DNA of 64,000 bases, from NCBI RefSeq assembly GCF_002836945.1, contig NZ_NIJM01000002.1, positions 1-64,000 on the forward strand. Direction: 5' to 3'. This stretch comes from Shewanella chilikensis. Its GTDB lineage: Bacteria > Pseudomonadota > Gammaproteobacteria > Enterobacterales > Shewanellaceae. This document shows, piece after piece, positions 26,808 to 36,561 of this stretch. A model generated the notes under the pieces. The model made no database searches. It was not told the DNA's origin and saw only the letters and a program-made list of their open reading frames with translations. Every line of letters begins with the position of its first letter. The first letter of the stretch is position 1. The position numbers were made by a program, and so were the translations under genes.

Positions 26808-27727
26808 ACCAGACACTGTGGTTGTTTGCCGGTATAGGCCTACTGCTGGTGGTAGCGACCCTGATAGGTCGTTTGCTGGCCAGGCGTAAGGGCAACAACG
26901 CCGTTATTGCCAACCTCAATGCCAGAATCGATGCCTGGTGGATGATGGTGCTGGCCATAGGCATAGCCTTCCTGTTCGGGCTCTATGGGGTGATATTGCT
27001 GTTTGCCCTGGTATCTTTCTATGCGCTCAGGGAGTTTTTAACCCTGACACCGACCCGGGCCAGCGATTATCCAGCCCTGGTCGCCGCCTTCTATTTTGCC
27101 TTGCCGGTGCAGTATCTGCTGATCGCCATCCATTGGTACGGCATGTTCAGTATCTTTATTCCCGTGTATCTGTTCCTGCTGATGCCGATTCTGGCAGCAC
27201 TTGGCGGCGATACTACACGTTACCTTGAGCGTACCGCCAAGGTGCAGTGGGGGCTGATGATAGCCGTCTATTGTGTCTCGTCAGTGCCGGCGCTGATGAC
27301 CTTGAAGATTGAGGGCTATGAAGGGCGTAACTTGCTGCTGATCGCCTGGCTCATTTTGGTGGTGCAACTCTCCGATGTGCTGCAGTATTGCTGTGGCAAG
27401 CTGTTTGGCAAACGCAAGGTGGCACCCAAGCTGTCGCCCTCCAAGACCCTCGAAGGCTTGGTCGGTGGGGTGTTGCTGGCGACGCTGGTGGGTACTTCGC
27501 TGTTTTGGATCACCCCATTCACCCCCTGGCAGGCGGCAATCATAGCTTTACTGGTGAACCTGCTCGGCTTTGCCGGGGGACTGGTGATGTCGGCTATCAA
27601 GCGTGACCGCGGCGTCAAGGATTGGGGCCATATGATAGAGGGCCACGGCGGCATGCTGGATCGCATGGATTCTGTCTGTTTTGCCGCGCCGGTTTTCTTC
27701 CATGTGGTGCGCTATTGGTGGGGGTGA
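26804..27727 (+). CDS. ynbB: phosphatidate cytidylyltransferase (CdsA family), YnbB-like
   Basis: A 307-residue polytopic enzyme making CDP-diacylglycerol from CTP and phosphatidate. The CdsA signature is clear in SAIKRDRGVKDWG followed by GHGGMLDRMDS near residues 265-290, and KLSPSKTLEGLVGG lies near 210. About eight transmembrane helices are predicted. The start ATG overlaps the acyltransferase stop (ATGA) with GGGAGGA just upstream. It supplies the activated donor to the YnbA-like transferase. It is the last gene of the operon. A second, housekeeping cdsA is expected elsewhere with the lpx/bam genes. Confidence 0.92.
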   Translation: MNQTLWLFAGIGLLLVVATLIGRLLARRKGNNAVIANLNARIDAWWMMVLAIGIAFLFGLYGVILLFALVSFYALREFLTLTPTRASDYPALVAAFYFALPVQYLLIAIHWYGMFSIFIPVYLFLLMPILAALGGDTTRYLERTAKVQWGLMIAVYCVSSVPALMTLKIEGYEGRNLLLIAWLILVVQLSDVLQYCCGKLFGKRKVAPKLSPSKTLEGLVGGVLLATLVGTSLFWITPFTPWQAAIIALLVNLLGFAGGLVMSAIKRDRGVKDWGHMIEGHGGMLDRMDSVCFAAPVFFHVVRYWWG

Positions 27728-27823
27728 CCTTTCTATAAAGTCGAAGACTCATAGCGGATAAATGCGCTTTTTGTTGTTATTTGTCGGCAGTAAGCTGGGG
27801 CTATTCCAAAGTGAAGGAGCCCA

Positions 27824-28684
27824 ATGATGAAAATATTGCAAATACTGCCGGCGCAACCCACCTCTGACGGCGATGGGGTCAATATCAGCCGGGTCGCCGA
27901 TTTTCAGGCTCTGGCGTTGGATCCCTATCTGATGCTGGATGAGATCCGCTCCGACGATGAACGCGATTATCTCGGCGGTTTTCCGCCGCATCCCCACCGC
28001 GGTATGGAAACTTTTACCTATATCCGCAAGGGCGGCTTTGAGCACAGGGATCAACTGGGCAATGTCCGCGCCATCCGCGAAGGCAAGGTGCAGTGGATGA
28101 GTACCGGCCGCGGTGTGGTCCACTCCGAAATGCCGCTGGCCGATGCCAAAGAGGGGCTGCATGGCTTTCAGATCTGGCTCAATATGCCGGCCAAGGACAA
28201 GATGCGGCCGCCCAGGTATCAGGACAGCGCTGCCGATGAACACCAACAGCTTGAAACTGAAGGCGCCAGCCTGAGACTGCTGGCCGGTGACTGGCGTTTC
28301 GCCGGTACTGAAGCCAGTGCTCCCTTGACCGGGTTGGCCGGCGATGCGGCGATTGCCGATTTGACGCTGGCGCCTGATGCCCAAGCCGAGTTGGAACTCA
28401 GTCATCTGGGGCGGCTGGCGCTCTATTTGCACAGTGGTGAATTGCAACTGCCGGATGGCAAACAACTGGCCGCCGGTAATATGTTGCTGCTCGACAGTCG
28501 TTATCCTCTCGAGCTGCAAGCCGGTTTCAAGGGCGCAGGCCTGCTCATTCTGGCCGGTAACCCTATTGGTGAGGCCGTGGTGCAGATGGGGCCTTTTGTG
28601 ATGAATACCCAGGCGGAAATCTTGCAGGCCATTCGTGACTACCAAAACGGTGATTTCGGTGAGATCCCATCCGGTTCCGTTTAA
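27824..28684 (+). CDS. pirin family protein
   Basis: A 286-residue bicupin of the pirin family. The metal-site residues are visible in PPHPHRGMETFTYI (two histidines), FEHRD and VVHSEMP (histidine and glutamate), and the C-terminal cupin includes GAGLLILAGNPIGE. Bacterial pirins are iron-binding; some have quercetinase activity and others modulate metabolic enzymes, so the role is open. Two ATGs are adjacent (27824 and 27827); GGAG is four and seven bases away, so either may be used. It is a stand-alone gene followed by a hairpin at 28701-28722. Confidence 0.92.
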   Translation: MMKILQILPAQPTSDGDGVNISRVADFQALALDPYLMLDEIRSDDERDYLGGFPPHPHRGMETFTYIRKGGFEHRDQLGNVRAIREGKVQWMSTGRGVVHSEMPLADAKEGLHGFQIWLNMPAKDKMRPPRYQDSAADEHQQLETEGASLRLLAGDWRFAGTEASAPLTGLAGDAAIADLTLAPDAQAELELSHLGRLALYLHSGELQLPDGKQLAAGNMLLLDSRYPLELQAGFKGAGLLILAGNPIGEAVVQMGPFVMNTQAEILQAIRDYQNGDFGEIPSGSV

Positions 28685-28700
28685 CTGATATAGGCAACAG

Positions 28701-28722
28701 ACGGCTGCTTTGTTGCAGCCGT
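28701..28722. terminator. hairpin between pirin and M50 genes
   Basis: Perfect 8-base arms ACGGCTGC and GCAGCCGT surround TTTGTT. It lies between two convergent genes, so it can act in both directions, although T tracts are poor on either side. Confidence 0.5.
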
Positions 28723-28735
28723 TTGCCATATTGCA

Positions 28736-29821
28736 TCAGCTCTGCAATATTTTGAGTGGCAATCCCAGCATATCATCTCCGCTACCCGCCAGATGCCAGA
28801 TAACCCCTACCAGGGCCGCCACGGTTAACAGATACCAGATAAGGGAAAACACTTGCCCATACCTGTCCAGCGGCAACAGATGGCTTTGATGACGCTGTTT
28901 CCACTCAAACAGAATCTCGGCGCTGCCTATCAGCAACAGGAACCCCAGCAGCGCTAGCCCCAGGCTGTAGCTGATAAATACTCCGATGGCGGCACCGAGA
29001 ATACAGGCGATAAGGCCGATGGCGCTGTTCATTGAAAAGCTGATGCTCTTGAGAATATGTCCGCCGTCCAGCGGCAGAATTGGCAACAGGTTGAACAGAT
29101 TGAGTAAGGCGTTAAAGGCCGCCAATCCGGCAAAGAAGGGATTGCCCGTGATCCAGTAGGCCACGAGTGCCGCCAGGGACATTAACAGGCCAAAGGTTGG
29201 CCCCATGATGGAGATCACCACATCTTGCCAGCGGGTGTTGATCTTCTCATCGGACAAGGCCAGGCCGCCCATAAAGGGAATGAGGTAGATACCTTTGGTT
29301 TTCATACCAAAATACTTCATCGCCCGGATATGGCCGTATTCGTGAAACACCAGACAGGCAATAAGGGCAAGGGCAAACTGCAGTGAAAACAGCCAAGAAT
29401 AAGCGGCAATACTGGCCCCGGCCAGTACGACCTTGATCACCTTGGCGCTCTTGAGCAGTTTGAAGCCCAGAGACACCAGCCCCACCAGACTCAGTTTCTG
29501 CTGTTTCACCGGCGCTATGTCCGGTGTTTGCCGCTCAATATCTTTGCTGTTGCGCCTGCCTTCAATTGTGACTTGTTCATCGATGAGCAAACGATAGCTC
29601 AGCTCAAAGGGTTGCCAGTTGAGCTGGGTTTCCAGGCGTACCTTGATGCTGCTGCCATCGGTGCGACTAAGACTGAACTCATGGCGGCCGCAGTCTTGGT
29701 CATTGGCGCTGGCGGCTTGTTGTGATACCAATTGGTTATCCCAAAAGAGTTGCTGCCAACCTGCCATGGAACCTTCCAGCCTCAGAGGCTTCCCTAAGCA
29801 ATCTATTTTCAGAAGTTGCAA
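28736..29821 (-). CDS. site-2 protease family (M50) membrane metallopeptidase
   Basis: A 361-residue protein. A soluble N-terminal domain of about 110 residues precedes a membrane part with at least six helices. The zinc site is HEYGH (H160-H164) inside a membrane helix, and the second family motif LPLDGGH lies near 250. The family cleaves membrane-embedded substrates; this subgroup, with a cytoplasmic N-terminal domain and no PDZ, has no known substrate that I can name. It lies 57 bases downstream of the DUF4144 gene on the same strand. Confidence 0.87.
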   Translation of the reverse strand: MQLLKIDCLGKPLRLEGSMAGWQQLFWDNQLVSQQAASANDQDCGRHEFSLSRTDGSSIKVRLETQLNWQPFELSYRLLIDEQVTIEGRRNSKDIERQTPDIAPVKQQKLSLVGLVSLGFKLLKSAKVIKVVLAGASIAAYSWLFSLQFALALIACLVFHEYGHIRAMKYFGMKTKGIYLIPFMGGLALSDEKINTRWQDVVISIMGPTFGLLMSLAALVAYWITGNPFFAGLAAFNALLNLFNLLPILPLDGGHILKSISFSMNSAIGLIACILGAAIGVFISYSLGLALLGFLLLIGSAEILFEWKQRHQSHLLPLDRYGQVFSLIWYLLTVAALVGVIWHLAGSGDDMLGLPLKILQS

Positions 29822-29878
29822 ATCTATGACTCCGGTGAGAGAAAACGCGCCGATTATACCTGTGGGCGCAGGGCTTTG

Positions 29879-30241
29879 TCAGAGATTGTCGAGATAACGC
29901 ACCATCTCCAGCCCTTGTGGAAAAGTGATAAAGGCCAATTTGGCCACGCAGCAGCTGCCGAGCGCGGCGGCGTGCTTTTGCACCAACAGCTTGAGATCTT
30001 TGAGTTCGAGTCGAGACTGGCTAGGGCCTATTTGCGGCAATGAGGCCAGCACAGGTTCGTTGCTGCGAGTGGCTGGAAGTATGGGATAGCATAAGCCGCC
30101 GGAATCTATCAGTTGGTCGCCCTGGCAACTCAGGTGTTGATGCAGGCAGATATACTCCAACCAGTCTCTTTCATTCTCGAGGAACAGGAGTTCGTCTGAA
30201 TCTGCCGGTTTTAGAATGGCGGGCCAGGTGGGCTGTGTCAT
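29879..30241 (-). CDS. DUF4144 family protein
   Basis: A 120-residue soluble protein opening with TWPAILKPADSDELLFLENE and containing LKDLKLLVQKHAAALGSCC, in agreement with DUF4144 of Shewanella and Vibrio. The frame continues upstream to 30280, but GGAG at a spacing of five before the ATG at 30241 decides the start. No function is known. It sits between the M50 peptidase and FapA-family genes on one strand. Confidence 0.72.
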   Translation of the reverse strand: MTQPTWPAILKPADSDELLFLENERDWLEYICLHQHLSCQGDQLIDSGGLCYPILPATRSNEPVLASLPQIGPSQSRLELKDLKLLVQKHAAALGSCCVAKLAFITFPQGLEMVRYLDNL

Positions 30242-30344
30242 AGGGGCTCCACGCATAAGCTGTTCCCGATACCATAACACAGTGACTTGGTGTTGCTATG
30301 ATTTCTTCCCGGTCAGATTGAGCCATAGCCGTACGGCTTTGAGG

Positions 30345-32015
30345 TTAACCGCGATTGCTGTAATCGAAGTGGATTTCTCCATTTTGGTTTTCAATCACGC
30401 AGGGGCCGTGTTCCCTTTGAGTGCGCTGCTGTGCCGGGCCTATGTGAATTTCCACATTGGAGTAGACATGCTTCAGGGCTTCGACAAAGTAATGGCGATA
30501 GTAACCTTCAGTTTCCGCCTTCAGAAGATCGAGTTCGGTTTCTTCCCGCAGCCGCTCATCATCGACACGATGTTTCTCCTGCAGCATCATTTTGATCTGT
30601 TCGACCATGGTAGGATCTGTTTGCCATTCACTCTTGGGCGGCAGTTTTCTCAGCCGGGCTTCCATCTCCAGCCCGGCTACTACCAGAACCCTAACACTCT
30701 CTTCGAGTTCTTTGAGGTTTTGGCGGTATTCCCCCAAACGCATGGCGCAGAAGAGATCTGTCTTGGTATCGGCTGTGGCGCCTATGGCGACGGCCTTGAT
30801 ACCTTTTTCTGCCTTGGCTATTCCGCCCACCAGGTCTCCGCGACGGCCGTTGGCATCGCTGACTATCAGTTTGCCATCGGTGCAACTGTAGCTGTGCAAT
30901 AGCTGCTTGGTTACCAGAATATCGCCTTGGCACTGAAGATCAGAATATTGCACAAACTGGGCCGAAATCTGCCCTTTGGCTCTTATTTGGGTCGATAGCT
31001 CATTGGTGCGGATCTGCCGACCTATAATCCCCTTGCTGACGGTGATATCTCCCTCTGCCGTCAGGGACGCCGAGTCGACAAAGCCCATCACAGTGATATC
31101 TCCACTACTCTTGACCTGCATCCCTTCATGGATGTCGCCACTGATAAGGATACTGCCCTTGAAGTCGACGTTGCCATAGCCTACGTCGACATCTTTTATC
31201 TGCAGCACATCGTCCACCTGCATGCCGTTGCGGATCTCCACCGGCTGACCGGCTACAGTGGCGATAAGCTTATTGCTGTCTTTGGCGCTGAGTTCTGTAC
31301 CTTTACCTACCACCATCTCCAACTCTTTACCTGGCTTGGCCGGCAGTACTTCACCGAAGACATTGTAGCCTGGGGTACCTTGGGTGGCGGGGATCTTCTC
31401 CATCAAAATATCGCCGCTATTGACCATGATGACGGCGCCCAAGTTACGCATATCCACAGTGCCATCCTCCCGCTCCTGAGGGTGCAACAGGCGTTCACGG
31501 GCCAGGGGGACTTTGCGATCCAATTTGGCATGGCTACCGTTCACTGCGGCCTTGCCACAGGCAATTATGCCTTCTATGGTTTCACCGGGTTTACTCTGCT
31601 TCAGGCGTTTGAGCATGGTTTCTATCTTGATTTTCGATAGTCCCATGCAGATCTTATCTTCCTTGAGACGGCGAAGAATGTCCGGCAGGGTGATCTCTTT
31701 ACCGCCCCAGGCGGCGGTAAGGGTCATGGCGGCTTGCATCTTATCCTTGCTCGGCTGGAGTGATATCTGGCCGTCACGACGCTCGGCTATCTGGAAAAAT
31801 TGCTCGAATTGGCCATCTTCTTCGGCATAGAGCTTGTTGATCTCTTTGACGGCTTTAACAATTTGACTGTCCAGGGGGTAAAGCTTGGCAAAGTCAGGTA
31901 ATGCCAGCAGATGACGAATGGCTTCCTCGGTAACGGGACCATGGGTTTTGGGGATGAGCCTCAGCTCGGCAAATTGCATGTTACTGCTGAGTTCAACGAG
32001 ATCCGGCGCCAGCAT
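30345..32015 (-). CDS. FapA family protein (DUF342)
   Basis: A 556-residue cytoplasmic protein. A mixed N-terminal region (1-170) leads to the DUF342 beta-helix-like polymer domain (about 175-400; PATQGTPGYNVFG, VDVGYGNVDFKGSILISGDI, GFVDSASLTAEGDITV). A C-terminal coiled coil (about 415-510) follows, rich in L, E, K and R. Members such as Vibrio vulnificus FapA bind EIIA-Glc and affect flagellar polarity; whether this one does is not clear from sequence. The upstream 311 bases hold no gene. Confidence 0.85.
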   Translation of the reverse strand: MLAPDLVELSSNMQFAELRLIPKTHGPVTEEAIRHLLALPDFAKLYPLDSQIVKAVKEINKLYAEEDGQFEQFFQIAERRDGQISLQPSKDKMQAAMTLTAAWGGKEITLPDILRRLKEDKICMGLSKIKIETMLKRLKQSKPGETIEGIIACGKAAVNGSHAKLDRKVPLARERLLHPQEREDGTVDMRNLGAVIMVNSGDILMEKIPATQGTPGYNVFGEVLPAKPGKELEMVVGKGTELSAKDSNKLIATVAGQPVEIRNGMQVDDVLQIKDVDVGYGNVDFKGSILISGDIHEGMQVKSSGDITVMGFVDSASLTAEGDITVSKGIIGRQIRTNELSTQIRAKGQISAQFVQYSDLQCQGDILVTKQLLHSYSCTDGKLIVSDANGRRGDLVGGIAKAEKGIKAVAIGATADTKTDLFCAMRLGEYRQNLKELEESVRVLVVAGLEMEARLRKLPPKSEWQTDPTMVEQIKMMLQEKHRVDDERLREETELDLLKAETEGYYRHYFVEALKHVYSNVEIHIGPAQQRTQREHGPCVIENQNGEIHFDYSNRG

Positions 32016-32326
32016 ATTAGAGTATCCAGGTTAGTTATACCTTTCCTTTGGAGCTTGAATATGTTTGCCACTCGAGTAAGAAACTGTTTGTCCATGGTGT
32101 GTGCCATGACATAACAGGAAAACAGGGGCTCTTATCGACTGAGTCAACTCCTGTGCGGAACGGTACTATTATTATTTTTCCGACTGCTATTGAGTATAAC
32201 AACATAAGCTCGCCGAAACGAAGCCTGTTGTTAACATCCCATTAGCAGTTATTCAAAAGATAATAGCCCTGAATACTTATAAAAATCTTTGATCTCTTAG
32301 CGAAAAGTTACCAAAATTTTTCGGCG
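32016..32326. other. AT-rich intergenic region upstream of the FapA-family gene
   Basis: I see no gene, hairpin terminator or recognisable operator here. It must contain the promoter of the FapA-family gene and the end of the rsmC transcript. Confidence 0.5.
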
Positions 32327-33364
32327 TTACTTTTTGTCACTGGTATTCCGGTAAAGCTTGTATTTGTTGTTTTCGGCGATGACATTCACCTTGCCGAAAT
32401 GGGCCGCTATTGTGTCGCTGTATGGCAGGTGACGATTGGCCACTATCTGCCATACTCCTCTGTCTGTGAGTTTTTTGGCGCTGTCGGTGATAAAGCTTTC
32501 GGCAATATGGGTAGTTGCCGCCAAACCATCGTGAAACGGCGGGTTGGAGATGATGGCATTGAACTCGCCCTGGGTGGCGCTCAAGCCATCTGATGGATAG
32601 ACCTTGGCGCTAAGGCCATTGGCCTTTAGGGTCAGCTCACAGGACAGCAGCGCCATGGCATTGATGTCGACACATTCCAGGCTCAGCTCCGGCTGGGCCT
32701 TGAGCAGGGCGGCCGCAATCACTCCGGCGCCGCAGCCAAAGTCCAATACCCGGCCCTCAAGCTTGGGCAGATGGGACAACAACAGCTCTGTGCCCAGATC
32801 CAGACGTTTTTCACTGAATACTCCGGCCATATTGCAGATTTGCACATCCCCTTGGGGAGTGGGCAAGCTGTAATGACTGACATAGGTCTCAATATCCAGC
32901 GCAGTTGGGCTGGCGATGGCCTCGGCGGCAAACAGCAGGCAGTGACGGGCGTTGTCCAGTTTGATCGGATTGCTGAACCAGTGACTTTGCTGCTTGGCAA
33001 ACGACTTTATCCCACCTTTGTTTTCCCCTATGACCAGCAGCTGGCCTCCCGGTTGCAGGTGCAGCGCTGCCAGTTCCAGCAGATAAGCAAGCAGCGGCTT
33101 GGCCTTAGGGTAGTAGACCACAACTGTCTCGAACCTGTCAGTATGGGGCAACTGGTGGCCAAAGTAACAATGAAGCTCGGCCTTGGCTTGCGACTTAAGC
33201 TGTTGGAAGTGATTGAAATCCAGCGCCAGGGCATCGACTCTGGGGCACAGGTTCAAAAGCTCTCTGGCGCAGCTGTCGCTTTCATGGTTGAGCAGCAGCA
33301 GGCTTTGGCCTTCAAAAAGCGCACTGTTGCGCAGCAGTAATTGCGATGGCGGTGTCAGCAACAT
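32327..33364 (-). CDS. rsmC: 16S rRNA (guanine1207-N2)-methyltransferase RsmC
   Basis: A 345-residue SAM-dependent methyltransferase with the duplicated architecture of RsmC: a degenerate N-terminal half (1-165) and a catalytic C-terminal half. The latter has motif [16 protein letters not shown] near 210-225 and the N2-guanine motif NPPFH near 277-281. It methylates G1207 of 16S rRNA in the 30S subunit. Length and motifs match the family. It is monocistronic. Confidence 0.95.
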   Translation of the reverse strand: MLLTPPSQLLLRNSALFEGQSLLLLNHESDSCARELLNLCPRVDALALDFNHFQQLKSQAKAELHCYFGHQLPHTDRFETVVVYYPKAKPLLAYLLELAALHLQPGGQLLVIGENKGGIKSFAKQQSHWFSNPIKLDNARHCLLFAAEAIASPTALDIETYVSHYSLPTPQGDVQICNMAGVFSEKRLDLGTELLLSHLPKLEGRVLDFGCGAGVIAAALLKAQPELSLECVDINAMALLSCELTLKANGLSAKVYPSDGLSATQGEFNAIISNPPFHDGLAATTHIAESFITDSAKKLTDRGVWQIVANRHLPYSDTIAAHFGKVNVIAENNKYKLYRNTSDKK

Positions 33365-33447
33365 AGGAGAACTTCCAAGGATAAAATCTGCTGCGCATTA
33401 TAGCCAATCAGTGGTGGCAGCGGGCAAGCGTTATAGTCAGCAAACAT

Positions 33448-33473
33448 AAAAAAGCGGCCGCAGCCGCTTTTTT
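33448..33473 (-). terminator. intrinsic terminator after the alkaline phosphatase gene
   Basis: Arms AAAAAAGCGGC and GCCGCTTTTTT surround a 4-base loop. The sequence is nearly symmetric, so it could stop transcription in both directions. It lies 12 bases after the phosphatase stop on the minus strand. Confidence 0.85.
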
Positions 33474-33484
33474 ATGGTTAAGCA

Positions 33485-34801
33485 TTATTGAGCAGCCCTT
33501 TGCCCCTTGGGCAGTAGGCTTATCAGTTTGGAGGCGATATCCGTGTTGTCCTGGTTGCCGATAAACAGTTCGGCGCCCGGGCCTGTGGCAAACACCTGCA
33601 CATCTGTGCCGGTATGGCCGCCAGTGGTCCAGCCTGTATTGGAGCGGCGATCTACTTCCTGTTTGATAGCGCTGGCCAGCGTCTCTTTGCCTTGCATTCT
33701 GGCCTTGGTCAACTGCTCCAGCAACGCCGGTTCCAGCTCAAAGCCCAGGCCTTGAGCCAGCGGTGCTTGCCAGTCTTCTGCGGTCAACGCCGCGGCGGCC
33801 AGGGTATCAATACTGGCAGACAGCCCCTTGAGCACCTCTGGATTCCAGGCATATTTGCCCTTGCTGCCGATGGAGAGACCGCCGGTATTGTGATCTGCGG
33901 TGGCCACCATCAGGGTATTGGGGTTTTGGCGCACGAACTGCTCGACCACTTCCATGGTACGGGCAAATTCATCCATCTCCGCCATGGCAGCGGCGATGTC
34001 GTTATTGTGACCGGCCCAGTCGATCAGGCTGCCTTCGACCAGCAATACAAAGCCGTTGTTGTTTTGTGACAAGAGCTCCAGCGCCTTGCCTGTCATGGCG
34101 CTGAGGCGATGGCCGTTCTTGTCATCCAGCACCCAGGGCAATTGCACTTCGGCAAACAGGCCCATTACCTTGGGCTGTGTGATACTTTCAAGCGCGCTGA
34201 ACTCCTGCAAAATTTGATAGCCCTTGGCATCAAACTTGGCCAGCAGCTCCTGATCGAAGTATTTCTGGCCGCCCCCCAGCATCACATCGGCATCCGTCTC
34301 CAGATACTTGTTGGCCAGCTCGACATAGTTTTTTCGACTTTCGCTGTGAGACAGAAAGGCCGCCGGCGTGGCGTGATTTATCTGGGAAGTGACCGCCACT
34401 CCTGTGCTCATTCCCCGCTGCTTGGCCTTTTCCATTATGGTCGGGATGGGTTGCTTTTGGGTGTCGACCGAGATAGCGCCGTTATAGCTTTTCACCCCGG
34501 TTGCCAGCGCAGTTGCCGCGGCGGCCGAGTCGGTGACATAGCCGCTGACTCTGGCGGGGTAGGTACTGGCCATACCGACCAACAGGCGATCGAATACCGT
34601 CTGTTCTATCTCTTCGGTATCCGGGTTGTCATTGAAATACCGGTAGGCGCTGGTATAAGCCGGCCCCATGCCATCACCGACCATGATCACGATATTTTGG
34701 GGTCTGGAAGGGGCGGGATTGGGCAACTGATTGGCATCGGCTGCCAGTGGCAGCAGCAATGCCAGACCCAGCAATGCGCCCGTGAGTTGGCTCAGTTTCA
34801 T
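33485..34801 (-). CDS. phoA: alkaline phosphatase (PhoA family)
   Basis: A 438-residue exported phosphatase. The signal peptide is MKLSQLTGALLGLALLLPLAADA, then IVMVGDGMGPAYTSAYRY (metal aspartate). The nucleophile is the serine in TDSAAAATALATG near residue 100, and metal-ligand stretches are LVEGSLIDWAGHNND and TADHNTGGLS. It releases phosphate from monoesters in the periplasm. The frame is open back to 34849, but the signal peptide and AGGATGAG before ATG 34801 set the start. It begins seven bases after the gshB stop, so it may be read from the gshB promoter, an unusual partner for a phosphate-starvation enzyme. Confidence 0.92.
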   Translation of the reverse strand: MKLSQLTGALLGLALLLPLAADANQLPNPAPSRPQNIVIMVGDGMGPAYTSAYRYFNDNPDTEEIEQTVFDRLLVGMASTYPARVSGYVTDSAAAATALATGVKSYNGAISVDTQKQPIPTIMEKAKQRGMSTGVAVTSQINHATPAAFLSHSESRKNYVELANKYLETDADVMLGGGQKYFDQELLAKFDAKGYQILQEFSALESITQPKVMGLFAEVQLPWVLDDKNGHRLSAMTGKALELLSQNNNGFVLLVEGSLIDWAGHNNDIAAAMAEMDEFARTMEVVEQFVRQNPNTLMVATADHNTGGLSIGSKGKYAWNPEVLKGLSASIDTLAAAALTAEDWQAPLAQGLGFELEPALLEQLTKARMQGKETLASAIKQEVDRRSNTGWTTGGHTGTDVQVFATGPGAELFIGNQDNTDIASKLISLLPKGQRAAQ

Positions 34802-34808
34802 CAGAGTC

Positions 34809-35768
34809 TCATCCTTGTTGTTTTTGTTGCAGTCTTTGCTCAATGGCATTCATCAGCATGCCGGTGATATTGACATCGAAAGCCGCTTCAATCTCTTTGA
34901 TGCAAGTGGGGCTGGTGACATTGATTTCGGTGAGCTTATCCCCGATCACATCCAGACCGACGAAGATCAGGCCGCGCTTTTTAAGCTCTGGGCCCAGGGC
35001 TCTGGCGATGGCCCAGTCACTTTCTGACAGAGGCTGGGCAACACCGCTGCCACCGGCCGCCAGGTTGCCGCGGGTTTCGCCTTTCTTGGGGATCCGCGCC
35101 AAACAGTAGGGCACAGGCTCGCCGTCGATGACCAGAATCCGCTTATCGCCCTTGGTGATTTCGGGAATAAACACCTGCGCCATGGCATAGTTTTGGCCGT
35201 AATCTGTCAGGGTTTCTATGATAACCCCCAGGTTGGGGTCGTCCTGCTTAACCCTGAATATGGATGTGCCGCCCATGCCGTCAAGCGGCTTGAGGATCAC
35301 ATCGCCATGCTGGGCATGGAAAGCGCGTAACCGCTGCGGGTCGCTACTGACCAGTGTGGTGGGGGTAAATTGGCTGAACCAGGCGGTAAACAGCTTTTCA
35401 TTGGCATCACGCAGGCTCTGTGGCTTGTTGACTATTAATACCCCGGCTTCTTCGGCGCGCTCCAGCATGTAAGTGGCATAGATATATTCGGTATCGAACG
35501 GTGGGTCCTTACGCATCAGAATTACATCCAGCTCCTTGAGCGGCGTGTCGGTTGCTTCACCCAACTGATACCAATCAGTGGGATCTTCCTGAACCTTGAG
35601 TGGCCGCATCTTGGCCCAGGCTTCACCCTGCAGCAGCGCCAGATCCTGCATCTCCATATAGAAGATCTCATAGCCGCGGGACTGCGCCGCCAACAACATG
35701 GCGAAGCTGGAGTCTTTCTTGATGTTGATATCTTTGATGGGGTCCATCACTATGCCGAGCTTGATCAT
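34809..35768 (-). CDS. gshB: glutathione synthetase GshB
   Basis: A 319-residue ATP-grasp enzyme adding glycine to gamma-glutamylcysteine. Landmarks are GIVMDPIKDINIKKDSSFAM at the N-terminus, MRKDPPFDTEYIYATYML near 86-103, DVILKPLDGMGGTSIFRV near 155-172 and INVTSPTCIKEIE near the end. Length is standard. It is followed closely by phoA and preceded by rsmE with a 43-base gap. Confidence 0.97.
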   Translation of the reverse strand: MIKLGIVMDPIKDINIKKDSSFAMLLAAQSRGYEIFYMEMQDLALLQGEAWAKMRPLKVQEDPTDWYQLGEATDTPLKELDVILMRKDPPFDTEYIYATYMLERAEEAGVLIVNKPQSLRDANEKLFTAWFSQFTPTTLVSSDPQRLRAFHAQHGDVILKPLDGMGGTSIFRVKQDDPNLGVIIETLTDYGQNYAMAQVFIPEITKGDKRILVIDGEPVPYCLARIPKKGETRGNLAAGGSGVAQPLSESDWAIARALGPELKKRGLIFVGLDVIGDKLTEINVTSPTCIKEIEAAFDVNITGMLMNAIEQRLQQKQQG

Positions 35769-35811
35769 GATGCCTTTCCTTTATTCGTTACGCCCACCGG
35801 GCGGAAAATGG

Positions 35812-36543
35812 TTAACCCAGATCGCCGAATCTGAGCTGCAATGCGGTAATGGCGGTTAGTGCCGCGGTTTCGGTGCGCAGTACTCTGGGGCCGAGCAGAA
35901 CTTCGGTAAATGCCTGGGTTTCTGTCATGGTAATTTCCTGCTCCGACAGGCCGCCTTCCGGACCTATCAAGAGACGCACCTTGTTGTTTGGCAGCTCAAG
36001 GCCATTGATGCCGTGAGCGGCTCTGGGATGCAGATTGAGTTTTAATGCCGTCGTCGGCTCGGCGCACCAAGCGGCCAGCTCCATGACGGGTCTCACTTCA
36101 GGAACCCGGCTACGGCCGGATTGCTCACAGGCGCTAATAACAATTTTTTGCCACTGCTGCAGTTTCTTTTCCAACCTGTCGCCGCTGAGTTTAACGCCGC
36201 AACGCTTTGAAAACAGTGGTGTGATGGTGTTAACCCCCAACTCTACCGATTTTTGTAAAGTGAAGTCCATGCGATCGCCGCGGGAGATCACTTGCCCTAG
36301 GTGCAGATCCAGGGGGGACTCAGAGGGATTGTCCATGGCAGACAGCACGTGTACATCCACGGCTTTCTTTCCGGCGCTGATGATAGTGGCCGGATAGTCT
36401 TTGCCATCACCGTTGAACAGGCTTATCTGCTCGCCGCTGGACATCCGCAGCACTCGGCCGACATGGGCGCTGGCATCATCATCCAATGACAGGACTTGCC
36501 CCGCGGTTATCGGGCCTGGGTGATAAATTCTCGGCACTCTCAT
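35812..36543 (-). CDS. rsmE: 16S rRNA (uracil1498-N3)-methyltransferase RsmE
   Basis: A 243-residue SPOUT-fold methyltransferase with an N-terminal PUA-like domain (1-70). The knot region carries [15 protein letters not shown] and the terminal [13 protein letters not shown], which form the SAM pocket. It methylates U1498 of 16S rRNA. Gene order endA-rsmE-gshB is common in gammaproteobacteria and is seen here on the minus strand. Confidence 0.96.
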   Translation of the reverse strand: MRVPRIYHPGPITAGQVLSLDDDASAHVGRVLRMSSGEQISLFNGDGKDYPATIISAGKKAVDVHVLSAMDNPSESPLDLHLGQVISRGDRMDFTLQKSVELGVNTITPLFSKRCGVKLSGDRLEKKLQQWQKIVISACEQSGRSRVPEVRPVMELAAWCAEPTTALKLNLHPRAAHGINGLELPNNKVRLLIGPEGGLSEQEITMTETQAFTEVLLGPRVLRTETAALTAITALQLRFGDLG

Positions 36544-36561
36544 GCTCTGTGTTCCTTAGGC

